This document shows, piece by piece, positions 1 through 6,829 of a stretch of DNA of 44,597 bases. Position 1 is the stretch's first letter, and the number at the start of each line of letters is the position of its first letter. The stretch covers positions 1 through 44,597 of the forward strand of contig NZ_RYFD01000037.1 of assembly GCF_004138135.1 (NCBI RefSeq), in the 5' to 3' direction. The DNA comes from Candidatus Oscillochloris fontis (GTDB lineage: Bacteria > Chloroflexota > Chloroflexia > Chloroflexales > Chloroflexaceae). Under the pieces are notes generated by a model. It saw only the letters and a program-made list of their open reading frames with translations. It had not been told where the DNA came from and did not search any database. A program made the position numbers and the translations under genes.

Positions 1-191
1 CTTCCATGATGACACAAAAGAGCTTCCTTGGCTGTTTTCTTAGCTTGAGGGGTATAGGGGCGCGTCGCGACGCGCCCACCTCACGTACCCCGGTTGTTAA
101 CCGCAGAGGACGCAGAGGGACGCAGAGGAAGAAACGGAGGGGCGCGTTGTGACGCGCCCCATACAAATGGGGGGCGCATTGCGATGCGCCC
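1..191. repeat. Palindromic repeat cluster at left edge
   Basis: No gene is visible here. Three GC-rich palindromes of the form GGGGCGC-n-GCGCCCC lie at about 57-77, 139-160 and 171-192. Between the first two, at about 91-133, is one arm of a dispersed repeat (GGTTGTTAACCGCAGAGGAC, then two more CGCAGAGG units) that recurs with both arms at 10383-10506. The last palindrome touches the stop codon of the following leftward gene and could act as its 3' hairpin, but no T-run follows. Confidence 0.7.
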
Positions 192-1211
192 CTACGCACC
201 ATGGGTGATGCACACCTTGCCAAAGTGCGCCCCGCTGCCCAGATAGGTCAACGCTTGGGGCAGTTCCTCAAAGGCAAAGACACGATCCACCACCGGGCGC
301 AGTTGATGTTGGCTGATCGCCCGCGCCATCGCCTCGAAGCCATCGCGGCTACCCACGGTGATGCCTTGCAGCCGCACTTGGCGGGTGACGATCAGGCCCA
401 GACGCGCCTCCATGGAGGGGCCGGAGAGCACCCCGATCATACTGATCGTCCCGCCGGGGCGAATGGCGCGCAGGGATTGGGGCAGCGTCTGTTGCCCGCC
501 GACCTCGACAATATGGTCTACGCCATCACCCCCGGCGATGTCGCGCACACTGCGGCCCCACTCCGGCGTCTCGCGGTAGCTCAGGGTGGCATCAGCACCC
601 AGGGCACGGGCGCGCTCCAGCTTCTCGCTACTGCTCGAAGTCACAATCGTGAAGGCACCCAGCATCTTGGCGAACTGGAGCGCAAAGAGCGAGACCCCGC
701 CGGTACCCTGGATCAGCACGCGGTCGCCTGGCTCGATCTGGCCCTCGGTGATCAGGGCGCTCCAGGCGGTGAGCGCGGCGCAGGGCAGCGTTGCTGCCTC
801 GATATCGCTGAGATGGGGCGGGGCGAGGGCGACGCTCTCGGCGTCAATCAGCATCAACTCCTGCATCACCCCATCCAGCGGCCCGCCCAGCGTGGCTCCC
901 AGCCGCGCTGCGGTCGGGCGGCCACCGATCCAGTGGGGGCTGAACATCGGACAGACCCGATCACCAAGTTGCACCCGGCGCACCCCGGCACCGACCGCGA
1001 CCACCTCACCAACCCCATCAGAGACCGGGACGAGCGGCAGTTGGCCGGTTTGTGAGCCGTAGCCACGCTGGATCACCACCGTATCGCGATAGTTCAGTGA
1101 GGCAGCCCGCATACGCAACACGATCTGGCCAGGGCCAGGTTCGGGCATGGGCCGCTCGGCGATGACGAGGTGATCAGCCGACCACCCACCTTCTAGTTGG
1201 AAGACGCGCAT
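192..1211 (-). CDS. Zinc-type alcohol dehydrogenase / quinone oxidoreductase-like protein (MDR superfamily)
   Basis: A 339-residue NAD(P)-dependent oxidoreductase of the medium-chain dehydrogenase/reductase superfamily. The N-terminal GroES-like part holds AASLNYRDTVV and VSDGVGEVVAVG. The Rossmann part holds the nucleotide-binding stretch IQGTGGVSLFALQFAKMLGA. The Cys ligands of zinc-dependent members are not evident (SLNYRD replaces the usual GICGSD-type segment), so a zinc-free quinone-reductase or crotonyl-CoA-reductase-like enzyme is more likely than a classical alcohol dehydrogenase; the substrate cannot be told. I chose the start at 1211 (MRVFQLEGG) over an upstream Met at 1292 because AAGGA sits about 9 bases before it and the upstream residues do not resemble the family. 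It stands alone, convergent to nothing in the window. Confidence 0.88.
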   Translation of the reverse strand: MRVFQLEGGWSADHLVIAERPMPEPGPGQIVLRMRAASLNYRDTVVIQRGYGSQTGQLPLVPVSDGVGEVVAVGAGVRRVQLGDRVCPMFSPHWIGGRPTAARLGATLGGPLDGVMQELMLIDAESVALAPPHLSDIEAATLPCAALTAWSALITEGQIEPGDRVLIQGTGGVSLFALQFAKMLGAFTIVTSSSSEKLERARALGADATLSYRETPEWGRSVRDIAGGDGVDHIVEVGGQQTLPQSLRAIRPGGTISMIGVLSGPSMEARLGLIVTRQVRLQGITVGSRDGFEAMARAISQHQLRPVVDRVFAFEELPQALTYLGSGAHFGKVCITHGA

Positions 1212-1293
1212 CGTTGGGATTCCTTCGCTATAGGCAATCATTCTCACCATGCCCATGGGCATTCCGTTTATGGCTGTCGCCCTAAAACCCATG

Positions 1294-1396
1294 CTTGGGG
1301 CTGCGCCCCAGACCTGCTTTTTTCTCGAATGGTGGCGGCGAAGCCGCCACCATTCGAGAAAAAAAGTTCTTCGGGGGAGGCGAAGCCTCCCCCGAA
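1294..1396. repeat. GGGGC-n-GCCCC block followed by two GCGAAGC-capped hairpins
   Basis: The stretch 1212-1546 has no gene. It contains the constant palindromic block CTTGGGGCTGCGCCCCAG (1294-1311). Two perfect hairpins follow: a 22-bp stem (1318-1339 with 1343-1364) and a 12-bp stem (1370-1381 with 1385-1396), both with a GAA loop inside GGC-GAA-GCC. The same block recurs at 10558-10591, 24640-24685 and 27190-27222. The T-rich left arm and A-rich right arm of the first hairpin could work as a terminator in either direction, but the flanking gene (192-1211) reads away from it. Confidence 0.75.
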
Positions 1397-1474
1397 CCCC
1401 CGCCGGGAGGCTGAACGTAATGTCAATGGGCGGCTACGCTCTTACTAGTATACCCGATCCTGCCAAATTGCCTC

Positions 1475-1503
1475 TTGACTTTTTGTTATTCATACACTAT
1501 ACT
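1475..1503 (+). promoter_or_regulatory. Sigma-70-type promoter for the J-domain/pseudokinase gene
   Basis: TTGACT (1475-1480) and TATACT (1498-1503) are separated by 17 bases, a near-consensus housekeeping promoter. Transcription would begin near 1510, leaving a short leader with AGAAGGG ahead of the ATG at 1547. This makes 1547 the first gene of the rightward set. Confidence 0.75.
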
Positions 1504-1546
1504 TATTGTCAGATAGATACTAAGTCTGAAAGAAGGGCCAACGCCC

Positions 1547-2608
1547 ATGATTCGCAGCCTGAATGATCTGATGGAGCGCTTACTCCAGACCACTAGCCCC
1601 GAAGATCTCTTCGGGGTATTGGCCGGAGATGCGGCGGAGAGCCTACGGAGCAAGTACCGGGCACTGGCGCTGGTGGCGCATCCCGACTACAACCCTGGCC
1701 AGTGGGTGGCGGCCAACGAAGCCTTTCGCCAACTTCAGGAGTGGTACGCTATGGCGCAGCAGAAGATCAGCGCGGGGGTGTATGGTCAGCCCGAACGCAT
1801 CCGGGTGATGAGTGGCAGCAGCACCTACGTGGGCTATCAGGCTCCATGGGTGGGCGATCTGTGCGACCTCTACCCGGCCCATGTGGATGGAGTGGCGGTG
1901 TTACTCAAGGTAGCGCGTAGCCCGCGCAGTAGCGATCTGATGCAGGCTGAGGCACGGGTGCTACAGTGGCTCAACCAAGAACTCCACGATCAGCCGGTGC
2001 GGGCGCACTTCCCGGTCTACCGCGAGTCGTTCCGCATGCGTGACACAGCGGGGACGCAGCGCACAGTGAATGTGCTGCACCAGGAACCCGGCACCTTCAC
2101 GCTCGCCGAGGTGCTGCGCTGCTACCCACAGGGTTTACACCCCGCCGATGCGGCTTGGATGTTCAACCGTATGCTGGCGGCACTGGCTACCAGCCATAGC
2201 CTGGGCTTGGTGCATGGGGCCATCGTTCCTGAACATATCTTGATCCGGCCTGCGGATCATAATGGCATCCTGATTGACTGGTGCTACAGCGTGCATAGTG
2301 GCACCGCAATCAAGGCGATTAGCCCGGCCTATGCCGACGATTACCCGCCAGAAGTGACGGCGCGGCGGGCGGCAACGTCCGCAACCGACATCTACATGGC
2401 GGCACGTTTGATGGTACGCTTATTGGGTGGGCAGGCGGGGCAACCCCCGGCCAGCACGCCCAAACCGATCCACGCCCTGCTGCGTGCCTGTCTCATCCCC
2501 GCCCCGGCGCGACGCCATCAGGATGCGTGGCAGGTACTTGATGATTTCCGGGCCATCTTGGCAGAACTGTATGGCCCACCGACCTTTCGGCCATTTCGGA
2601 TGCCCTAA
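1547..2608 (+). CDS. J-domain protein fused to a protein pseudokinase
   Basis: 353 residues. Residues about 1-75 form a DnaJ-like J-domain with the HPD motif at 45-47 (VAHPDYNPGQ), which in the family stimulates Hsp70 ATPase activity. Residues about 95-345 look like a eukaryotic-type protein kinase fold: a Lys at 121 (VLLKVA) in the position of the VAIK lysine, then VHGAIVPEHILI (222-233) aligned with the HRDLKPENIL loop. The catalytic Asp is Ala 225 and the metal-binding Asn is His 230; the DFG site reads D244-W-C. I therefore infer a catalytically dead kinase acting as a binding or sensor module. It is followed after 98 bases by a vWA gene and then a PurA-like enzyme on the same strand, suggesting a functional set. 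No transmembrane segment is seen. Confidence 0.8.
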   Translation: MIRSLNDLMERLLQTTSPEDLFGVLAGDAAESLRSKYRALALVAHPDYNPGQWVAANEAFRQLQEWYAMAQQKISAGVYGQPERIRVMSGSSTYVGYQAPWVGDLCDLYPAHVDGVAVLLKVARSPRSSDLMQAEARVLQWLNQELHDQPVRAHFPVYRESFRMRDTAGTQRTVNVLHQEPGTFTLAEVLRCYPQGLHPADAAWMFNRMLAALATSHSLGLVHGAIVPEHILIRPADHNGILIDWCYSVHSGTAIKAISPAYADDYPPEVTARRAATSATDIYMAARLMVRLLGGQAGQPPASTPKPIHALLRACLIPAPARRHQDAWQVLDDFRAILAELYGPPTFRPFRMP

Positions 2609-2619
2609 ACGGTTCAAAT

Positions 2620-2677
2620 GTCACGCTGAGCATAGCGAAGCGTCCCGGACGGGATTCCTCGCTTCGCTCGGAATGAC
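2620..2677. repeat. Dispersed GTCACGCTGAGC...GGAATGAC-type repeat
   Basis: An imperfect inverted repeat between the J-domain and vWA genes: left part with CATAGCGAAGCGTCCC, right part with GATTCCTCGCTTCGCTCG. Repeats of this type are common between genes in many bacterial genomes. It sits inside a possible operon, so it may form a hairpin in the mRNA. Confidence 0.65.
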
Positions 2678-2706
2678 CAACTAGCTAAACACAGAGGAGG
2701 AGTACC

Positions 2707-3696
2707 ATGGGACACTCAGATTGGAGTGATGCCGCATTTTCCGCCCGCCAGACCCATCGCCGAGCAACCAATACCAGTGCCTTCACCTACGACGACTATG
2801 TGCGCACTACTGGCGCGGTCAAGGTTCACGACCAGATGAACCCCTACGGGGTCATTCGCGAGAGCCGCGACAGTGCGGCACACCCGGAGTCGTTGGCGAT
2901 TGCGGTCATCTTCGACGTAACCGGCTCGATGGGCAGTGTGCCACGGGTGATGCAGACCAAGTTGGGGGCGCTGATGCGTGTGCTGATCCAGCGCGGTTAC
3001 GTGGCGCATCCGCAGATCCTCTTTGGTGGCGTGGGCGATGCGACCTGCGACCAAGTTCCGCTCCAGATCGGCCAGTTTGAGTCGGGTTTGGAGATGGACG
3101 AGGATCTGGGCAAGATCTACATTGAGGGCGGCGGTGGCGGGCAGGTCTACGAGAGCTACGAACTGGCGATGTACTTTATGGCGCGCCACACCTCGATTGA
3201 CTGCTACGAGAAGCGCGGCGTTAAGGGCTACCTCTTCACGATTGGCGATGAGAAGCCGTATGCCAAGATCAAGCACAAGATTGTCCAGGATCTCATGGGT
3301 GATCGCATCGAGCGCGATCTGCCACTCCCAGAGGTGATCGCCGAACTACAGGAGCGCTACAACCACTTCCACATTGTCCCCACCAACACCAGCCATGGGC
3401 GCGACCCGGCCATTCAGGCGCACTGGCGCGGGTTGCTGGGCGAGCGGGTGCTGATGCTGGATGACGAGAGCGCCGTCTGTGAGACCATCGCGCTCACGAT
3501 TGGGCTCTGCGAAGGCACCGTGGATGATCTGGCGGTGGGTGCCGGCGACCTGGTGGATGCCGGGTGTGACCCCAATGCGGCCAGCACCGCCGTGCGGGCA
3601 CTCACCCCCTACGCGGTCAGTCTGCCCCCGGTGGCGCACAGCGCGGTGGGGCTGTTGCCCCCGGCGGGATCATCCGGCGATGCCGGACGGTTATAA
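2707..3696 (+). CDS. von Willebrand factor A (vWA) domain protein
   Basis: 329 residues, soluble. The vWA core starts near residue 62 (SLAIAVIFDVTGSMG). The metal-ion-dependent adhesion site is D70-x-T72-x-S74, a variant of DxSxS that keeps all three ligating side chains. A Gly-rich stretch IEGGGGGQVYESYE (about 140-153) follows in the place of the second MIDAS loop. The C-terminal third (after about 290) is low in complexity. GAGGAGGAG lies just before the ATG and supports this start. The gene lies between the J-domain/pseudokinase gene and the PurA-like gene. vWA proteins in bacteria usually scaffold partner proteins or ATPases; no MoxR-type ATPase is adjacent here, so the partner is unknown. 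Confidence 0.85.
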   Translation: MGHSDWSDAAFSARQTHRRATNTSAFTYDDYVRTTGAVKVHDQMNPYGVIRESRDSAAHPESLAIAVIFDVTGSMGSVPRVMQTKLGALMRVLIQRGYVAHPQILFGGVGDATCDQVPLQIGQFESGLEMDEDLGKIYIEGGGGGQVYESYELAMYFMARHTSIDCYEKRGVKGYLFTIGDEKPYAKIKHKIVQDLMGDRIERDLPLPEVIAELQERYNHFHIVPTNTSHGRDPAIQAHWRGLLGERVLMLDDESAVCETIALTIGLCEGTVDDLAVGAGDLVDAGCDPNAASTAVRALTPYAVSLPPVAHSAVGLLPPAGSSGDAGRL

Positions 3697-3700
3697 GATA

Positions 3701-3741
3701 TTGGCGTGCTGTTGGCGGCTACGCCGCTAACAGCACGCCAA
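3701..3741. repeat. 19-bp hairpin between vWA and PurA-like genes
   Basis: TTGGCGTGCTGTTGGCGGC (3701-3719) pairs with 3723-3741 with one G-T wobble and a TAC loop. No T-run follows, so it is more likely an mRNA-stability or repeat-derived hairpin than a strong terminator. Confidence 0.7.
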
Positions 3742-3760
3742 AAGATACAAGGCTACGCTG

Positions 3761-5080
3761 ATGCAGCAAACCTTTCTCACCGTCGATCTCGGCTTTGGCG
3801 ATGCGGGTAAAGGCTCGGTAGTAGATTTCCTCACCCGCACCTACGATGCACACACAGTCGTGCGCTTTAATGGGGGTGCCCAAGCGGGGCACCGCGTGGT
3901 GACACCGGATGGGCTGGAGCATGTCTTCTCGCAGTTTGGGGCGGGTGCGTTGGCGGGGGCGGCCACGCATCTCTCGCGCTTCATGATCATGGAGCCACTG
4001 GCCATGCTGGCCGAAGCGGCGCATTTGCAGAACCTGGGGGTTGCCGATCCCTTCGCGCAGACCAGCATAGATGTGGGGGCGCTGGTGATCACCCCGTTTG
4101 GGCGGGCGATCAACCGGCTGCGCGAGTTGGCGCGTGGGGCGGGGCGGCACGGGAGCTGCGGGATTGGTGTGGGCGAGACCGTAGCCGATTCACTTGCGCA
4201 TCCTGATCTGGCGCTGCGGGCGGGCGATCTGGTTGATGCGGATCGACTCTATGCGAAACTCGCCGCGATTCGCGAGCTGAATCTGGCCAAACTGGCCCCG
4301 ATCCATGCCGATCTGCCCGCGAACCCACAGAGTGCTGCTGAATTAGAACTGCTGCTCGATCCCGACTGGGCCGACTGGTTATTGCCCGCCTATATCGAGT
4401 TTACCCAACAGGCGCGGCTGGTGCAAGCCGCGCACCTGCACCACATCCTCAAACGCCCCGGCACGGTAATCTTCGAGGCTGCCCAGGGCGTACTCTTAGA
4501 CGAGTGGCGCGGCTTCCACCCGCATACCACATGGAGTACCACAACTCTACATAACGCTGAATGTCTTTTAGCTGAAGCGGATTATTGCGGACACGTTGTA
4601 CGGCTTGGGATCACCCGCGCCTACACCACCCGCCACGGCGCTGGCCCGCTGCCCAGCGAGGACGCCGCACTGAGTCGGGCGCTGCCCGATGCTTGCAATC
4701 AGTTGCATCTGTGGCAACAATACTTTCGTAGCGGTTGGCTCGATTTGGTTTTATTGCGCTACGCCAAAGAGATCGTCGGCCACCTCGACGGCGTGGCCGT
4801 CACATGCCTGGATCGCCTCGCCGATCTCGACACACTCCAGATCTGCCCGCACTACCAGCTAGGGCCATTACAGGTAGATCGGATTATTTCCGCATCAGAC
4901 CCGCAAGATCTGAGCTACCAGAGCCAGATTACGGCGGCGCTGAATACCTGCCAGCCCGTATTGGAGCCACTTGATGGCCCAGAGGCGTTGCTCCAACGGA
5001 TTGCGAACACGCTAGGAATCCCCGTGTGGCTCACATCCTATGGCCCCCGCGCCAGTGATAAAATCTGGCGACTGAAGTGA
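3761..5080 (+). CDS. Divergent adenylosuccinate synthetase-like protein (PurA paralog)
   Basis: 439 residues, about the length of PurA (roughly 430), alignable end to end by motif. The GTP-binding/catalytic loop reads GFGDAGKGS (11-19): the catalytic Asp (D14) and Lys (K17) are kept, but the canonical GDEGKGK Glu and last Lys are Ala and Ser. The NAGHT loop is QAGHRVV with the catalytic His at 44. Later PurA-like segments are EAAQGVLLDEW, YTTRHGAGPLPSE and a C-terminal SYGPRASDKIW. The changes and the company of a J-domain/pseudokinase and a vWA gene argue against a housekeeping PurA; a related ligase acting on a purine-like substrate is my inference. The phage enzyme PurZ replaces the catalytic Asp, which is kept here, so I do not call it PurZ. 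The last 18 codons recur at 5806-5859. Confidence 0.78.
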   Translation: MQQTFLTVDLGFGDAGKGSVVDFLTRTYDAHTVVRFNGGAQAGHRVVTPDGLEHVFSQFGAGALAGAATHLSRFMIMEPLAMLAEAAHLQNLGVADPFAQTSIDVGALVITPFGRAINRLRELARGAGRHGSCGIGVGETVADSLAHPDLALRAGDLVDADRLYAKLAAIRELNLAKLAPIHADLPANPQSAAELELLLDPDWADWLLPAYIEFTQQARLVQAAHLHHILKRPGTVIFEAAQGVLLDEWRGFHPHTTWSTTTLHNAECLLAEADYCGHVVRLGITRAYTTRHGAGPLPSEDAALSRALPDACNQLHLWQQYFRSGWLDLVLLRYAKEIVGHLDGVAVTCLDRLADLDTLQICPHYQLGPLQVDRIISASDPQDLSYQSQITAALNTCQPVLEPLDGPEALLQRIANTLGIPVWLTSYGPRASDKIWRLK

Positions 5081-5109
5081 TATTCAACACACGCTTGCGC
5101 GTTGTCGTT

Positions 5110-5457
5110 TCAGCCTTCTGGCTGCGACTGAGTTGCCATGATGGCACTCACGGCATGTTTAAGGGGAGGAATATCGCGATGGATCACGACCCAGATTTGA
5201 TCCAGATCGATGCCTAGGTAGTTGTGTACCAGCACATTGCGAAAGGCGGCAATCTGACGCCAGGGTATCTGTGGTTGGGTAGCCTTCGTTGCTTCGGAGA
5301 GGCGTTGAGTTGCCTCGGATAGCGTCTGCAAGTTGCGCAAGGTAGCGTCCTGTAGTGTATCCGAGGCGAAAAAGGTATCACGGCCATCGGCGACGTGGCG
5401 CTCAATTCGGCGAATACATTCTAGAATATGCCACAGATAAACGCTGTCGTTACTCAT
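5110..5457 (-). CDS. HepT-like toxin (HEPN ribonuclease), module 1
   Basis: 115 residues with the HEPN RX4-6H signature RNVLVHNY (R73, H78, Y80). HepT proteins are RNases neutralised by their MNT partner, which in studied pairs AMPylates the HepT tyrosine. The gene follows MNT with an ATGA overlap (5454-5457), the usual order of the pair. The pair lies between two diverged copies of the PurA-like gene's 3' end, which suggests it arrived as a unit. Confidence 0.88.
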   Translation of the reverse strand: MSNDSVYLWHILECIRRIERHVADGRDTFFASDTLQDATLRNLQTLSEATQRLSEATKATQPQIPWRQIAAFRNVLVHNYLGIDLDQIWVVIHRDIPPLKHAVSAIMATQSQPEG

Positions 5458-5744
5458 AGCGGACGGGCTTCCTGGAGCACATGCTCGCGGATGGCCGGGT
5501 TCAGTGCCCGCTCAGTGACGATGTCAACCCGTCTCCCAAGGAGATCTTCAAGGTCGAGGATCAGACCCGCAGGGAACCATGCGCTGGTTTCAGGGCCGGT
5601 CTCTACCAGCAGATCGATATCGCTATCAGGTGTTGCTTCGCCCCGCACGACTGAGCCAAAGACGCGCACACGGATGACACCATGATGGTCAGCAATTGTG
5701 GTAATTGCATCGCGATGTGTTTGTAGAAATTCTTGTTCACCCAT
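5454..5744 (-). CDS. MNT-type nucleotidyltransferase antitoxin, module 1
   Basis: 96 residues, a minimal nucleotidyltransferase with GS at 30-31 (VFGSVVRGEA) and the catalytic acidic pair SDIDLLV (D42, D44). Antitoxin of the HepT gene that overlaps its stop codon. I start at the ATG at 5744 because AGGAGGTG lies about 6 bases upstream; a GTG three codons earlier would sit on the ribosome-binding site itself. Confidence 0.88.
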   Translation of the reverse strand: MGEQEFLQTHRDAITTIADHHGVIRVRVFGSVVRGEATPDSDIDLLVETGPETSAWFPAGLILDLEDLLGRRVDIVTERALNPAIREHVLQEARPL

Positions 5745-5805
5745 AAAAAACACCTCCTACTTCATTATAGCGCAGCCGTGCAATGCGGGTTATCCAGATC
5801 CTATC

Positions 5806-5859
5806 TGCCTCACCTCACATGGCCCCTGCGCTAGTGATAAGATCTGGCAACTGAAGTAA
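5806..5859 (+). pseudogene. Remnant 3' end of a second PurA-like gene
   Basis: Read in frame, this segment encodes CLTSHGPCASDKIWQLK and a stop; the end of the intact gene at 5027-5080 encodes WLTSYGPRASDKIWRLK and a stop. About 44 of 54 bases agree and several differences are synonymous (AAA/AAG, GCC/GCT, TGA/TAA, TCC/TCA), so the copy diverged while still coding. The MNT/HepT pair lies exactly between the two ends. Either a tandem paralog was mostly deleted, or the module brought a foreign gene end with it. The remaining sequence 5860-5961 has no gene; a weak copy of the GGGGC-type block lies at about 5901-5925. Confidence 0.72.
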
Positions 5860-5961
5860 TGTTTGACAACTAACTATTGCATGGCGTAGGGGTGATCGTT
5901 TATGCTTGGGGCTGGCCCAAATTAACCCAAACAAAATACACATCCAAAGGTAGGCAGGGGC

Positions 5962-6729
5962 ATGCACCAACACCGCATTATCATTGTCGAAGATGATGGG
6001 GTTACTCGGCTGATGCTGCAACTTGAACTCCAGCAGGCAGGCTATCTCACCATCGGCGTGCCAGATCCACAGACCGCGCTCGATTTCCTGCGGCAGACCC
6101 ACTTTGACCTGTTAATTACCGATCTTGATCTTCCGAGTATGAACGGCCTCCAATTCATTAGCGCTGCGCGTGGCCTTGTGCCCCAGATCGCGGTGATCAT
6201 CCTCACGGCCACCGCCAGCCTCACGACGGCAGTGGCGGCGCTGAACCAACAGGTGCAGCGCTACCTGCTCAAACCGATGGCCACAGATGCAGTGCTTCAG
6301 CATGTCAACACGCTCTTTGCCCAACCGGCGCGGATTGCGGAAGCGCGTCAGCCCTATCAGACCCAACACTCCGTGCCATCACACGATGCGATCATCCAGG
6401 TTGGCCCTTTACGCATTGACCTTTCGCGCTACCGGGTGACGGTGGCGTGCAATGGGGAACAGATTGCGCTGAGCCATGGGGAATTTGAGTTGCTGCACTA
6501 TCTTGCGACCCACCGGGGGCGGGTGGTGTCGGCGCAGGCGATTGCCCACGATGTGTTGCACTACCCCTGTTCGACCCAAGAGGCACGCGATCTGAGTAAG
6601 AGCCGCATCCATACCCTGCGGCGTAAGTTTGCCGGGCATGCGTGTACCGCAAATCTGATTACGAATGTGCGTGGGGCGGGCTACCGTCTGCTTGATGATG
6701 ATGAGATTGAGTATTGCTGCTCCTATTGA
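5962..6729 (+). CDS. OmpR/PhoB-type response regulator
   Basis: 255 residues. The receiver domain (about 4-120) has the acidic pair E10-D11-D12, the phosphoacceptor D54 (LLITDLDLP), a switch Thr in ILTATAS and the Lys in LLKPM. The C-terminal winged-helix DNA-binding domain (about 145-248) contains LSHGEFELLHYLA and NVRGAGYRLL. No histidine kinase is adjacent, so it is an orphan regulator in this window. Its stop overlaps the promoter of the next gene. Confidence 0.9.
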   Translation: MHQHRIIIVEDDGVTRLMLQLELQQAGYLTIGVPDPQTALDFLRQTHFDLLITDLDLPSMNGLQFISAARGLVPQIAVIILTATASLTTAVAALNQQVQRYLLKPMATDAVLQHVNTLFAQPARIAEARQPYQTQHSVPSHDAIIQVGPLRIDLSRYRVTVACNGEQIALSHGEFELLHYLATHRGRVVSAQAIAHDVLHYPCSTQEARDLSKSRIHTLRRKFAGHACTANLITNVRGAGYRLLDDDEIEYCCSY

Positions 6730-6755
6730 CATCCCTCCGTTCCGCGTGCTACAAT
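6726..6755 (+). promoter_or_regulatory. Sigma-70-type promoter for the acyl-CoA dehydrogenase gene
   Basis: TTGACA (6726-6731) and TACAAT (6750-6755) with 18-base spacing. The -35 box overlaps the stop codon of the response regulator. Transcription would start near 6762, giving a leader of about 70 bases before the ATG at 6830. Confidence 0.75.
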
Positions 6756-6829
6756 TCACACATAACGCGATGCGTTATTGGGCGTCAACACTGGCGTTGG
6801 CGTCCGGCACGCGGAACGGAGGAACCACT

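Noticed and set aside
201-1055. Long rightward frame opposite the oxidoreductase
   Set aside because: Antisense shadow in high-GC DNA; the leftward product matches a known family end to end.
3761-5080. Phage-type PurZ (2-aminoadenylosuccinate synthetase)
   Set aside because: PurZ lacks the catalytic Asp of PurA, which is present here (D14), and no phage or DNA-modification gene is near.
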